A stretch of 64,000 bases of DNA from Candidatus Eremiobacteraceae bacterium (GTDB lineage Bacteria; Vulcanimicrobiota; Vulcanimicrobiia; Eremiobacterales; Eremiobacteraceae): positions 19,017 to 83,016 of the forward strand of contig DATGJI010000031.1 in assembly GCA_035295225.1 (NCBI GenBank), in the 5' to 3' direction. Below the pieces are notes generated by a model. The model was not told the DNA's origin. It saw nothing but the letters and a program-made list of their open reading frames with translations, and did no database searches. Position numbers and translations under genes: made by a program. Below are positions 17,620 through 26,936 of the stretch, piece after piece. The stretch's first letter is position 1. Each line of letters begins with the position of its first letter.

Positions 17620-19300
17620 TCACGTCCATTCCCGCCGCCCGAAAGAGGTCATCGACCGTCTTCAACGACGCTCCGACCTTGTTCACGATCGCGGCGCCGC
17701 CGGCGCTCGTGGCAGCCTTGACGGTGCCGTCGGCAAGGTAAGTCACCTGAACGGAGCCGGTGCCGGCGAGGTCGACCGAGGATGGGTGATTCGCGGCGCT
17801 GTCGGCATAGTTGAACCGTAGGGCCATTGCGCTGCCAGTGACGGCAGCGACACGACCGTACTGATCGTAGCCGATCGAGAAGTCGTGTTGGTCGTTGTCG
17901 TATGCATGCACGAGATTGCCCTTCGGATCGTACTGGAAATGTTCGGTCAGAACGGCGTCCTTGTCTGTCGTCGTGGCGATCGATACCTTGCCGCTCGCCG
18001 GATCGTATTGCCATTGATAGACGGTTCCCGATGGCATCTGCTTCTTCATCAGCCGACCGAGAGAGTCGTATGTGTACGACGTGGTGCCTTGCGGCGTGGT
18101 GACGGTTAGCGGCGACAGGTTGCGGTCGAAGGTCGTATCGGTGGCGACGCCGTCATCGGTATCGATCTCTCGCGCCAGATGATACACAAGTGAATCGAGA
18201 TCGAAGAAATACTGCGATATCTTGTGATGACTTTCTCCGTTTGACTTCCGGATATCGGTCTTCACGGTATCGATCCTCGACGTCTGCGTCAGCGTCGTCG
18301 AGTAGCCGTACGTCGTGACGGTGCCATCGGGGTCGCGTAGCCGCGTTGCCAGACCTGCGTCGTTGTATGCCACCTGCGTGGAAGTGCGGCCGCCGACGAT
18401 CACCGCTGTCAGCCGGTGTTCCGAGTCGTAACGGTAACGGGTTATGGCGCCGTCTTCGTCGACCGATACGAGATTGTCGTTGTTGTACTGATAGCGGACT
18501 ATGCGGCCTTCCGAATCGTCGATGCTGCGGACGAAGCCGTCGGACGTGAACGAGAACACAAAGCGGTGACCTTCATTATCCAACGTCTGACTCAACCGGC
18601 CGTCCGACCCATACAGAAGCTCGACGTAGTCATGGTCGGCATCCCAAAGGCGAGTCAAGCGCCCCGAAAGGTCGAATGCCTCGTAGATCGTCTGGCCGTT
18701 ATACGTGGATACGCGCTGATAGCCCTCGGGCACGCGGGTGAGGAACTCCGTCGCGAATCGTCCGCTAAAAAACGTCTCTCCCACGGCCGGCTCTGGAGAC
18801 TTGAGCAGACCGAGGCTGACGAAGGTCTCCCAAGCCTGCTCTTCGTTATCGCGATTCCGGCTCAGCCAATCGCGATACGCGCTCCGATCGGCTTGGCTGC
18901 CGAACTGTCCGGCCTGTTCGGCTGCGCTCATGATCTCGTCGATGATCTGCGCTCGAGGTCGCATAGTGGACGTCGTGGGCGTGAACGTGTTGTTGGCACC
19001 GCCCCCATATTCGTGGACGACGATCGAGCCATCGTCTTGGAGCTTCAAATAATCCTCAGCCCGCGAGCCCCATCCGGTGCCGAAGATGCCCTTTCTGTCG
19101 CCGTCGAACGAGTTGTAGATGCGCGTCACGTCCATGCCTAGACCGCCGGGCGCGTGAAAGTCCGTGTGGTCGAGATAGAAATCGCCGTAGTGAGTCACCT
19201 CGTACGATGCGGCCGCGCGCACGGGCGTGAGGATGAGAAGCGCGGCGACAGCCGCGAAAACGAAGCGGATGATCGCATCCGTTCTGCGCCTATTTGCCAC
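17594..19300 (-). CDS. RHS/YD-repeat protein, exported
   Basis: 568 aa. Signal peptide (residues about 1-30), then an N-terminal region like the DUF6531/RHS cap (FHAPGGLGMDVTRIYNSFDG and GIFGTGWGSRAEDYL), then at least eight YD repeats from residue about 210 (for example TYDSLGRLMKKQ, QYDPKGNLVHAYD, YDQYGRVAAVTG). It lacks the DPxGL-type cleavage site and any toxin domain after the repeats, so it is shorter than polymorphic-toxin RHS proteins. Its ATG lies upstream of the STAND gene's stop, an 11-bp overlap, which implies coupling to the TIR/SLOG/STAND cluster. It could be a surface-exposed partner. Confidence 0.85.
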   Translation of the reverse strand: MANRRRTDAIIRFVFAAVAALLILTPVRAAASYEVTHYGDFYLDHTDFHAPGGLGMDVTRIYNSFDGDRKGIFGTGWGSRAEDYLKLQDDGSIVVHEYGGGANNTFTPTTSTMRPRAQIIDEIMSAAEQAGQFGSQADRSAYRDWLSRNRDNEEQAWETFVSLGLLKSPEPAVGETFFSGRFATEFLTRVPEGYQRVSTYNGQTIYEAFDLSGRLTRLWDADHDYVELLYGSDGRLSQTLDNEGHRFVFSFTSDGFVRSIDDSEGRIVRYQYNNDNLVSVDEDGAITRYRYDSEHRLTAVIVGGRTSTQVAYNDAGLATRLRDPDGTVTTYGYSTTLTQTSRIDTVKTDIRKSNGESHHKISQYFFDLDSLVYHLAREIDTDDGVATDTTFDRNLSPLTVTTPQGTTSYTYDSLGRLMKKQMPSGTVYQWQYDPASGKVSIATTTDKDAVLTEHFQYDPKGNLVHAYDNDQHDFSIGYDQYGRVAAVTGSAMALRFNYADSAANHPSSVDLAGTGSVQVTYLADGTVKAATSAGGAAIVNKVGASLKTVDDLFRAAGMDVITLPAPSS

Positions 19301-22300
19301 TTGCGGGCACCTTGCGCAAGACGTCTATCGCTTGACCGACCAAAGGATCGGAGACTCGCGCCACATCGCTTTCGCGAAGCACGAGGCCCGCGGCGGCGCG
19401 CGGATCCGGGAGATCCCCGAGGATAGGCCAGAGGAATATCCCGCCGTTCTCTGCGCCGATCACAACCGCCGAACCATCCGGAGTGAAGGCTGCAGCCGTC
19501 GCGCGCGAAGCGGGAACCGACACCGATGCGACGAGATCGCCCGAAGCTCGATCCCAGAGCTTGAATGTTCCGTCGGAGACCGTGGCCAGAAGAAACGTCG
19601 CATCGCCGGGCGAGAATGCGGCCGACTCGATCTCCCCGGTCGTACCTTGCAGGGTAACCTGAGGTCGTCCGGGCTCATCGAGGTTCCAAATCGCGCCCGG
19701 AGTACCGCCGATGCCGCCGGATGCCAAGAATTTGCCGTCAGGCGTAGAGGCAAACGCGAGCACGCGCTTGTCGTCGCTCGGCCAGCGGCTTATTTCTGTG
19801 CCCTTTGCATTGACGAGGTGAATCGTGCCTCCGACACCGCCCAGCGCAAAACCGGATCGCGCCTGGATGCCTTCGGCCACGTCGGACCATGCGCCGTAGC
19901 TGTGCCTGTCGTCTGACGAAGCGAACGATGCATAACCCGACGTGCTGATCGCAAGCACGGTGGCGCCGTCGGCGGTGAGTTGAAGCTCGCGGATGCTCGT
20001 CTGCCAGCCGGGCTCCTTCGCGAGCTGCCTGACGCCGTCGGCGCTCCACACCATCCAGCCGTTCGTCTTGTAGTCTGGATTTTCGAAGTTCGCGTCCGTC
20101 TGCGCCGCGATGACATCGTAGCCGCGACCCACGAATGCGGCTTGCGTGAACCGTTTGCGCAGCGCCGTGGAATGGATCGTGGCTAGCGGCGTCGCCCGAC
20201 TTGAGGCTACGCTCCAAACTTTCACGGTGTCGCCGCCGGCGGTGACTATCCGCTGGCCGTCGGCGCTGAAATGCGCGGCGACAACCCAAGATCTGCCGGG
20301 CGATTGCGGCAAGACCCGCTCGAGTCGCGGTTCGCCCTCGATGCGCCAAAGGTCCGCCGTGCCGTCTCTGCTCGCCGTGAGCATGCGCCCGCTGCGGCGA
20401 TCGAATTCGATCGAATCGACGATGTCGCGGTGAGACGCGCCCGCGCGCTCCAGCTGCGACGAGGTGTGCCAGAGAAGAACCTTTCCGTCGTCGCCGCCGG
20501 TCGCAAGCAGGCTGCCGTCCGAAGAATAGCCGGCGACAGGCGCCGCGCCGGTGTGTGCGCTCAGAACGGCGACCGGGTCGCCGTCTTGCGTCCAGAAGTT
20601 CACCGATCCGTCGGCGTAGGTCGTCTCTATTCCGTTGCCCGAAGGATTGAACGTTCCCGTCAGAGCCGCGGGCGCGCTCGCCTTTGCGGGCAGCGTTTTC
20701 TCCGTGCTGCCGCTGCTTGCGTCGAAGATCATCGCCGTTCCGTCTTCGCTTGCGCTCAAGCCGCGCGTGCCCGTCGGATCAAATGCGAGCGCATTGATCG
20801 CCGCGGTCTGATCATGCCGCTCGATCGCCTGCTTCGTGTCGACGTGGTACAGCAACACCGTTCCGTCGATGGCGCCGGCCACGATACTTTTCCCGTCGGG
20901 CGATACGGCGAGGCGCACCAGCGGACTCTTCGATGAGTCGCTGCTGGAGCCGATGACCGCGCCGGTCGACGAATTCCAGATGCCGAGCGAGCCGTCGGCC
21001 GCGCATGAAACGACCGTTCGATCATCGGGACCGAACTGCGCGGCATTGATGGCGACACCCGGTGCCGCACCGTTCCATGCCAGGAGCATTGCGCCGTTCG
21101 CGGCACTCCAAACTTTGATCTTCCCATCGCTGCCGGACGTCAGGATGCGCGTTCCGCCGTGACTGAACGTGACCGAATTCACGCGTCCGGCGTGTCCTTC
21201 CAGATCATCCCTCTTATCGCGCAGCGCGATGGGCGATGCATCCGTGTTCGGACCGATCCCGTGCAGGTCGTAAAGTTTTGCCGATCCATCGCGGCCGACG
21301 GTCACCAACTTCCGTCCGGCGGGATCGAACGCAAGAGCGGTGATCAGATCACCTTGATCGCGGAATTCGTGGACCAACTGACCAGATGTGGTCCAAAGCT
21401 TTGCGGACCCGTCGGCGCTCGCAGTCGCGATCTGCTGCTTGGATGCCGCCGGGTTGAACGCGATCGCCGTGATAAGATCGTCGTGAGCTTGAATCGATCG
21501 AGCGCGAATCGAAAGATTCTCGAGAGCTTGCCGCAGCAACAACTGCAGAACGGCGTCGTGCGAATCGTCGCTGTACGCCGCGGCCAACAGCAGACCGGCC
21601 GACTCGTCGTCCCCGTCGAGCAGTTTTTGGCGGCCTACTTGAAGGAAGACTTGCGAGCGCTCGCTCAGAGCCTGCATCTGCTGACGGTACGCGGAGGCGC
21701 GCTGCCGCTTCGCCTCCGCGCTCTGATCTTGCGCGACTTTCGCCTCAGAGCGCGCGAGGACGGCTTCTCCGGCCGCACGCACAGCGGCTTGCCGCTCGTG
21801 CAGCGCGGCGATGGATTCATTCTTTTGCGCGGTGTTGGCTCGCCCGGCCATCGTCTGAGCGGTGATCGTCGCTTTGTTGGCGGCGTTCGTGGCGGCTACC
21901 GCTCTGACGAACGCATACGACGCGACACCCGCGAGAGCCAGGGCGAGCAGGGCGACGATCGACATCGCGATCGCCGCTTTACGCGTGCGATCCGACAGCC
22001 GCTGTGCGGACTCGGCGCGCATCCGGTCGACTTCCGCTTGATGCTGAATGCGCTCGCGCTTCGCCGCCTCATCGGCCTCGATCTTGCGTCGCTCTTGCTC
22101 GCGTTCGCGCCGATCGGCTTCCTCTTCGCGCACGCGTTCCGCGGTAAGCGCTGCGAGGCTGCTTTGGAACAGTTTTTCGACGTTCGCGAGGTTGCCGCCG
22201 TACCGTTCGGCCCACGCTTGCGTTCTCGGACGCGACTGCCACCATCGCCAGCGAGCCTCGACCTGGTCGAGAGGAAGAGTCACAGCGCCGGTTGCGGATT

Positions 22301-23603
22301 CGGCCTCGAGCAGTGCCAGCAACGCGCGATAGAGTCGGCCATCGCCCGCTTCCGCTGCGAGCCATCCCGTCTGCGTACGCCCGTCGAAGACGTGGACCTG
22401 TTCTGCACTGATCCGCGTCCAGCGGCGCAGGAGCGCTTCGTGCACGACGTCGATGCGCGAATCGTCCCGGAGCACCGGCACGGCGGACGGCGGCGGGAGT
22501 ATGAACGAGCAGTCGTCGGCGCGGAATCGATCGAGCACGCGAAGGAGTGCGGTCCGCGGTACGCCGCACTCGGCTAAGAGCCGCGAGAACACGAGCGCTC
22601 TTCGGGTGGCGCGGCCTTCTTTGTCGACCTCGCTCAGCGCACGAAAGACTTGCTCCACGGCCAACTCTAGCCCGGGCAACGACGCCATCACTTCATCGGC
22701 GTGTTGGGAGAGCGCACCCGACATCGTGCCGATCTCTCGATACTGATCGATGCCGAGCCGCGGAGCCGTGCCGGCTGGAGCCTCTGCTTCCGCGCGGTCC
22801 CATAGTCGCGCAAGGCAATGCTGCAGCACGGGCAGCTGATCGATCTCGCTCCCGGCATCGTTCAATAGAAGCTCAACGAGCGTCGGATCGATCGTTGCGC
22901 CGACTTTCTCGACCGGTTTGCGGATGACGTCCTCGCGCTGGTCGCGCGTCAACGACGGCACGAGGAACTGCGCGGCGCTCACCGCTTCGGGCAACCCGTG
23001 GAACTGCGAGCAATCGCCGATGAAGTCGGAGCGCATGGTGATGAGAACGTAGACCGAGCTTGAGCGGCTGCGCGTCGCTTCAAGGAGCAACTGCACGAAA
23101 TTCGTCGCCTGGTCGCGCCACAGCGCATCGGCGGCGCCGTCGTGCGTGGAAGTGGCGGCATATCGGAACAGCTCTTCGAATTGGTCGACGACGAGCAGGA
23201 CCGAAGCGCCCGCGAGACTGGGAATGTCGTCGAGCGCTTTCGTGAGTCCGAAACTCGAACGCTTCAGCGCAAACTCAGTCCGGTCGCGGCGGATCTCGTA
23301 GTCTTCGGCGCTCGTTTGCGCCAATTCTGCGACTGCTCCGGCGAGCGCGTTCAGCGGCGCGTCTCCAGGATGAAACGTCACGAACCGCCACATGCGGCCG
23401 CCTGAGCCTGCGCTTTCCTCTTCTATCACCGGCAACAGGCCGGCGCGGACCAGCGATGACTTGCCGCTGCCGGAACTGCCGACGACGGCTATGAATCGGC
23501 TGTGCTCGAGCAGCCGGTAGAGCGAGAAGACCTGATCTTCGCGTCCGAAGAAAAAGTCGCGATCCTCGATCCCGAACGGGCGCAGACCCGGAAACGGCCG
23601 CAT
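19290..23603 (-). CDS. nSTAND1 NTPase with transmembrane segment and WD40 propeller
   Basis: 1437 aa. The N terminus (FPGLRPFGIEDRDFFFGRE) is the signature of the novel STAND NTPase 1 family: Walker A GSSGSGKS at 42-49 and Walker B LLVVD at 136-140 followed by QFEELF. After the helical STAND region comes an Arg/Glu-rich coiled coil (about 480-540), one membrane segment near residues 543-568 (MSIVALLALALAGVASYAF), a second coiled coil, and WD40 repeats from about 700 to 1425 (units such as GSAKLW and DGKIKVW). STAND proteins act as NTP-driven switches that oligomerise on ligand sensing; here the propeller would sense and the neighbouring TIR/SLATT proteins would execute. The gene starts 4 bp after the TIR gene's stop. 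Confidence 0.93.
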   Translation of the reverse strand: MRPFPGLRPFGIEDRDFFFGREDQVFSLYRLLEHSRFIAVVGSSGSGKSSLVRAGLLPVIEEESAGSGGRMWRFVTFHPGDAPLNALAGAVAELAQTSAEDYEIRRDRTEFALKRSSFGLTKALDDIPSLAGASVLLVVDQFEELFRYAATSTHDGAADALWRDQATNFVQLLLEATRSRSSSVYVLITMRSDFIGDCSQFHGLPEAVSAAQFLVPSLTRDQREDVIRKPVEKVGATIDPTLVELLLNDAGSEIDQLPVLQHCLARLWDRAEAEAPAGTAPRLGIDQYREIGTMSGALSQHADEVMASLPGLELAVEQVFRALSEVDKEGRATRRALVFSRLLAECGVPRTALLRVLDRFRADDCSFILPPPSAVPVLRDDSRIDVVHEALLRRWTRISAEQVHVFDGRTQTGWLAAEAGDGRLYRALLALLEAESATGAVTLPLDQVEARWRWWQSRPRTQAWAERYGGNLANVEKLFQSSLAALTAERVREEEADRREREQERRKIEADEAAKRERIQHQAEVDRMRAESAQRLSDRTRKAAIAMSIVALLALALAGVASYAFVRAVAATNAANKATITAQTMAGRANTAQKNESIAALHERQAAVRAAGEAVLARSEAKVAQDQSAEAKRQRASAYRQQMQALSERSQVFLQVGRQKLLDGDDESAGLLLAAAYSDDSHDAVLQLLLRQALENLSIRARSIQAHDDLITAIAFNPAASKQQIATASADGSAKLWTTSGQLVHEFRDQGDLITALAFDPAGRKLVTVGRDGSAKLYDLHGIGPNTDASPIALRDKRDDLEGHAGRVNSVTFSHGGTRILTSGSDGKIKVWSAANGAMLLAWNGAAPGVAINAAQFGPDDRTVVSCAADGSLGIWNSSTGAVIGSSSDSSKSPLVRLAVSPDGKSIVAGAIDGTVLLYHVDTKQAIERHDQTAAINALAFDPTGTRGLSASEDGTAMIFDASSGSTEKTLPAKASAPAALTGTFNPSGNGIETTYADGSVNFWTQDGDPVAVLSAHTGAAPVAGYSSDGSLLATGGDDGKVLLWHTSSQLERAGASHRDIVDSIEFDRRSGRMLTASRDGTADLWRIEGEPRLERVLPQSPGRSWVVAAHFSADGQRIVTAGGDTVKVWSVASSRATPLATIHSTALRKRFTQAAFVGRGYDVIAAQTDANFENPDYKTNGWMVWSADGVRQLAKEPGWQTSIRELQLTADGATVLAISTSGYASFASSDDRHSYGAWSDVAEGIQARSGFALGGVGGTIHLVNAKGTEISRWPSDDKRVLAFASTPDGKFLASGGIGGTPGAIWNLDEPGRPQVTLQGTTGEIESAAFSPGDATFLLATVSDGTFKLWDRASGDLVASVSVPASRATAAAFTPDGSAVVIGAENGGIFLWPILGDLPDPRAAAGLVLRESDVARVSDPLVGQAIDVLRKVPASGK

Positions 23604-23607
23604 CGAG

Positions 23608-25131
23608 TTATGCCGCGCCCTTCGGCGCTTGCGTGGCGCGGATCAAGGGGTCGAGCGCTTCCGGCAGCGGCTTCTCATAAGCCGTCAGGTCGACGACCAC
23701 GTCGATCTCGTTGCGCGGCGGCAGCTGGACGAGCAGATCTTTTCGTTCACCCGGCGGCGGGCCCGCGACAAGGCCGCGCACGGCAAAGCGCTTGTCGCGC
23801 CCGAGGTCGCGCCAATTCTTCAATTCGCGAGATTGACTCTTCACCCACACTTCCGCCGCCTTCGCCCAGCACAAGATGACGGCGTCGCATTCGGCTAATT
23901 CCTTGCGATGGAGCGCGGCGAGCTCTGCGGGGTCGCCCTCGAATGCCGGAAACACCGGCTGAATCCCGCGAGCTTCGAGCGCTCGTGCGATCTCGACGGC
24001 GTACTGCGTATCCTCCGGCCGATGATAGAGGTAGACGCGTGCGTTTGCGTCGATGACGTCGATCTCAGGAACCGGCGGAACGTTTTTGTCCAGGTGCTGG
24101 ATCACGAACTGCGCGAACGCGCTCAGTTCGCTGCCGTCTACGGTATCGCTATCGCGTTTTTGGTCGAACTTCTCTAGGATCGTGAACGGATCACGAGCTT
24201 CCGCCGCGGCGGTCTGCGCATGATCGTCAACGAGTATCCGCGGCGCCCAGATGATCCGGCGGGCGCCTCCGCCCGCTGCAAGCTTGAGCTGAAGCGGAAC
24301 GATCGGCTCGCAATCCTCCGGCGCCCAACCGGGTTTCGCGCCCAACAGGTGGATGGAAAGCTCCGCGCCTTCAAGAGCCGTCCGGACAAAGTCGGGCGCG
24401 CGACCGTCGGACGGTATCTCGCTTTCCGGCGCCGGCGCGACGATGTATCCACGCTGCCGCAGCTCGTCGACGAGCCGCGCATAGGCGGCGCGCATGTCGG
24501 CTGCCGGCTTTGCGAGATAGATCTTGCGCCCGCTCGATGGAACCGGCGTCCAAACCGGCCCGGTCGGACCTGATGCCGGCGGCGGCACGTTCGCGCGTTC
24601 GCACGCGCGGCGCCAGATATCTTCTGCGAGTTCCTGCGTGCGTTCGTGGAACTCTTCGCGCGCTTTGCCGCGAACGAAATACTCCCGGAATCGATTTGGA
24701 TTGTCTTCGTCGGGCGCGTAGAAGAGATAGCCTTCTTGGCCCTGAAGCAGCGGCGGCCGCGCGGCGGGTTCGATATGATTCTTGCCCGCGACGATGATCC
24801 GCCCTTTGACGCCTGCTTCGCCCTCAGCGCCCCAGCGTTGGTTGAAGAGGTCAAGTTCCCTCAGGCAAAATTCGCGATGGACCCAATTGTTGGAGAGGAC
24901 GACGAGAAGCAGATCGGAATCTCGAATGCCCTTGTCGATGATCGGGTCGAACTGTTCGCTGCGCGCGATCGCGCGTTTGTCGCGCCAGATGACCGGGGTC
25001 GGCTCGCCGAAGCACGTGAAGTGAAACTCCAAATGCTTGATAAGGGTCGTGACAAAGCCCTTGCCTTCACCGTCTAAGGGCGGCAAGTCATCGTTTCGCG
25101 CGTATGACACGAAGATTTGGAACGGCATCAT
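23608..25131 (-). CDS. TIR-domain protein with three TIR or TIR-like modules
   Basis: 507 aa. Module 1 (residues 4-120) is a TIR domain: FQIFVSYARNDD at strand A and NWVHREFCLREL at helix C, where Glu87 aligns with the NADase glutamate of SARM1 (WVHKE). Module 2 (about 201-300, RKIYLAKPAADMRAAY and LSIHLLGAKPGW) and module 3 (about 362-480, ARVYLYHRPEDTQYAVEIAR and DAVILCWAKAAEVW) look like further TIR-like alpha/beta folds, probably non-catalytic. The enzyme would cleave NAD+ or make a cyclic ADP-ribose signal. ATG 25131 or 25128; both lack a strong ribosome site. Cotranscribed with the SLOG-SLATT gene upstream and the STAND gene 4 bp downstream. Confidence 0.88.
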   Translation of the reverse strand: MMPFQIFVSYARNDDLPPLDGEGKGFVTTLIKHLEFHFTCFGEPTPVIWRDKRAIARSEQFDPIIDKGIRDSDLLLVVLSNNWVHREFCLRELDLFNQRWGAEGEAGVKGRIIVAGKNHIEPAARPPLLQGQEGYLFYAPDEDNPNRFREYFVRGKAREEFHERTQELAEDIWRRACERANVPPPASGPTGPVWTPVPSSGRKIYLAKPAADMRAAYARLVDELRQRGYIVAPAPESEIPSDGRAPDFVRTALEGAELSIHLLGAKPGWAPEDCEPIVPLQLKLAAGGGARRIIWAPRILVDDHAQTAAAEARDPFTILEKFDQKRDSDTVDGSELSAFAQFVIQHLDKNVPPVPEIDVIDANARVYLYHRPEDTQYAVEIARALEARGIQPVFPAFEGDPAELAALHRKELAECDAVILCWAKAAEVWVKSQSRELKNWRDLGRDKRFAVRGLVAGPPPGERKDLLVQLPPRNEIDVVVDLTAYEKPLPEALDPLIRATQAPKGAA

Positions 25132-25207
25132 CTACCCAAGGCTGACCAGGTAGCCAACCGAGAGATTCCCTCGCATTCGGCAGAGTCCTGGGCTGCCGTC
25201 GCTCGCG

Positions 25208-26863
25208 TCACGTGTGCACGAAAGACAGCGGGCGCTCGCGGTGCAAGATCAGCCATGCCGCGTGTTCGGAGAGAGCTTCGTGCCCCAGCTGTTCCAAGAC
25301 TTTGCTCGGATCGCTATGCTGATCGCGCAGACGCCGCTTCGCCGCGTCGAACACCGTGAACATGTGCTGGTATCGCCGCGCGTTTTCGGTGAAGCCGCGC
25401 TGCTGCGCATAGAACCGGATGATGAGCGCGAGCATGCTCCCGAGCGCGAGCGGCATCGTCTCCCAATAAGCCAGAGCGCCCGGCGAAGACGCGGGCAGAG
25501 CGAAATTCGCGGAGACGATGTGATGCGACAGCATCCAGCCGACGATGAATGCGAGCGCAGAGACGGCAAAGCCGCCGGCGGCTGCCGCGACGGTCGCTCG
25601 CTCGGTTCGGTGCAGGTTCGCTTCTTCGCGCTTCCCAGCGGCTTCGTAGTATTCGACTTGGCCGTCGACCCAGCGCACGCTGGCCGGATGAGACGGTGAG
25701 TCGCCGGCTTGGGCGGCGCCGATGCCGGTGATCAAGTAGGCGGTCCGAAGCGCTAGACGGATCCACGCAAGTTCGCTCTGCTGCATCTGCAGATACGAGG
25801 CTTCCACGAGGCGATTGCGCAGACCGGCGCAGCACCACGCGTACTGAACGCGCAGGGCCTCCGCGATCGCCCGATAGTCCTGATAGCGGTTCTCGTAGTC
25901 GCTCCGCTTCGCGACCGCGAACACGATGAACGCGATCGCAAGAAAACCCACTCGTGCGGCGATACCGGCCCAACTCGGGATATGAAACGATCCATCCGTC
26001 GGCAGCACCAATTGCGCTGCACCGGCCAATGCCGCTGCGATATACAGTCCGCGCAGCGAGCGAAGGGTCAAGTGTTGCTGCCGATTGGACGCCGCGTCCA
26101 CGCGATCGCTCAGAGCGGCTAGCCGATTCGGCTCCGCCGAGACCGGCTCGCGCGAAAGGTCGCGGTTGAAGCGCTCGACGTGTGCGATGGCGTCTTCGAA
26201 TTCTTGCTCCCCAGCCCGGAGAGCAGTAGTGCGCGTGCGCGCTTTCCAGCCTTGACGCTCGGGGTAGATCTCGCGAGTGGAAAGGTTTTCGCTAGGCGGC
26301 GTCTGACCGCGGCGCGGCGTCACGATCTGGAAGACGGGGCCGACGTCGGGGACGTACGCGACGAGCGCGTCGCCGACCCTGCTCGGCACGCCGCCCTTTC
26401 GAAGCTCGACGACTTGCGCCGTTCCGCCGGGGCCGCGCGCCTCCAAGCCATCCCAAAACGCTACCAGCACGTGACAGTAGTAGGCGATGAAGTCGGCGAC
26501 GTCGACGTAGCCGCCTTCGCGTCGCGACGAAGTTCCGACGACCGCGACCTCCGCGCAACGCGGCAGCACGCGCCGGAAACGCTCGAGCTCGTCGGGTGAG
26601 AAATCTTTCTCGTATTCCGATTGCGGCATCGGCAGACAGGCGAAGACCGCGATACCGCGTCGCTGCGCTTCCTCTGCCGCGAGAATGTCGGCGCCCGCCG
26701 CGAGTCCCGATAACACGAGCAGCTGCATCGAAGGAAACCGCTGCTGCAGTCGTTCGAGCACATCCCCGAATCGCGCGCGCAACGGTTCCTCGGCCTCCGC
26801 TGGAAGATCGCGGTGTCCGGTCACGCCGACGACAAGCGGAAGCAGTTCAAACTGCAAGCTCAC
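25208..26863 (-). CDS. SLOG-SLATT fusion: nucleotide-sensor domain with 4-TM effector
   Basis: 551 aa, GTG start. Residues 1-190 are a SLOG (LOG/DprA-like Rossmannoid) domain: GVTGHRD at 13-19 and SGLAAGAD at 52-59 form the expected nucleotide-binding loops. The C-terminal half is a SLATT-type membrane module with TM pairs near 268-285/298-316 and 424-447/464-488 separated by a helical cytoplasmic segment. SLATT domains were predicted by Aravind and colleagues to be pore-forming effectors gated by nucleotide-sensing domains. The gene is first in the minus-strand cluster; 73 bp separate it from the divergent patatin gene. Confidence 0.83.
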   Translation of the reverse strand: MSLQFELLPLVVGVTGHRDLPAEAEEPLRARFGDVLERLQQRFPSMQLLVLSGLAAGADILAAEEAQRRGIAVFACLPMPQSEYEKDFSPDELERFRRVLPRCAEVAVVGTSSRREGGYVDVADFIAYYCHVLVAFWDGLEARGPGGTAQVVELRKGGVPSRVGDALVAYVPDVGPVFQIVTPRRGQTPPSENLSTREIYPERQGWKARTRTTALRAGEQEFEDAIAHVERFNRDLSREPVSAEPNRLAALSDRVDAASNRQQHLTLRSLRGLYIAAALAGAAQLVLPTDGSFHIPSWAGIAARVGFLAIAFIVFAVAKRSDYENRYQDYRAIAEALRVQYAWCCAGLRNRLVEASYLQMQQSELAWIRLALRTAYLITGIGAAQAGDSPSHPASVRWVDGQVEYYEAAGKREEANLHRTERATVAAAAGGFAVSALAFIVGWMLSHHIVSANFALPASSPGALAYWETMPLALGSMLALIIRFYAQQRGFTENARRYQHMFTVFDAAKRRLRDQHSDPSKVLEQLGHEALSEHAAWLILHRERPLSFVHT

Positions 26864-26936
26864 GATCTTGAAATTCGGTGTGCGGTCATCCGAACCCCGT
26901 GCGGCGCCGCGCCTCGCAAGATGAGCGGGCGGCGCG

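Noticed and set aside
17594..19300. RHS gene as a polymorphic toxin
   Set aside because: There is no variable C-terminal toxin domain or downstream immunity gene; the protein ends soon after the last YD repeats.
21159..22577. A 472-codon plus-strand open frame inside the STAND-WD40 gene
   Set aside because: It is an antisense shadow of a GC-rich coding region: the minus-strand gene carries the Walker motifs and WD40 repeats, while the plus-strand translation is Arg-rich with no domain features.
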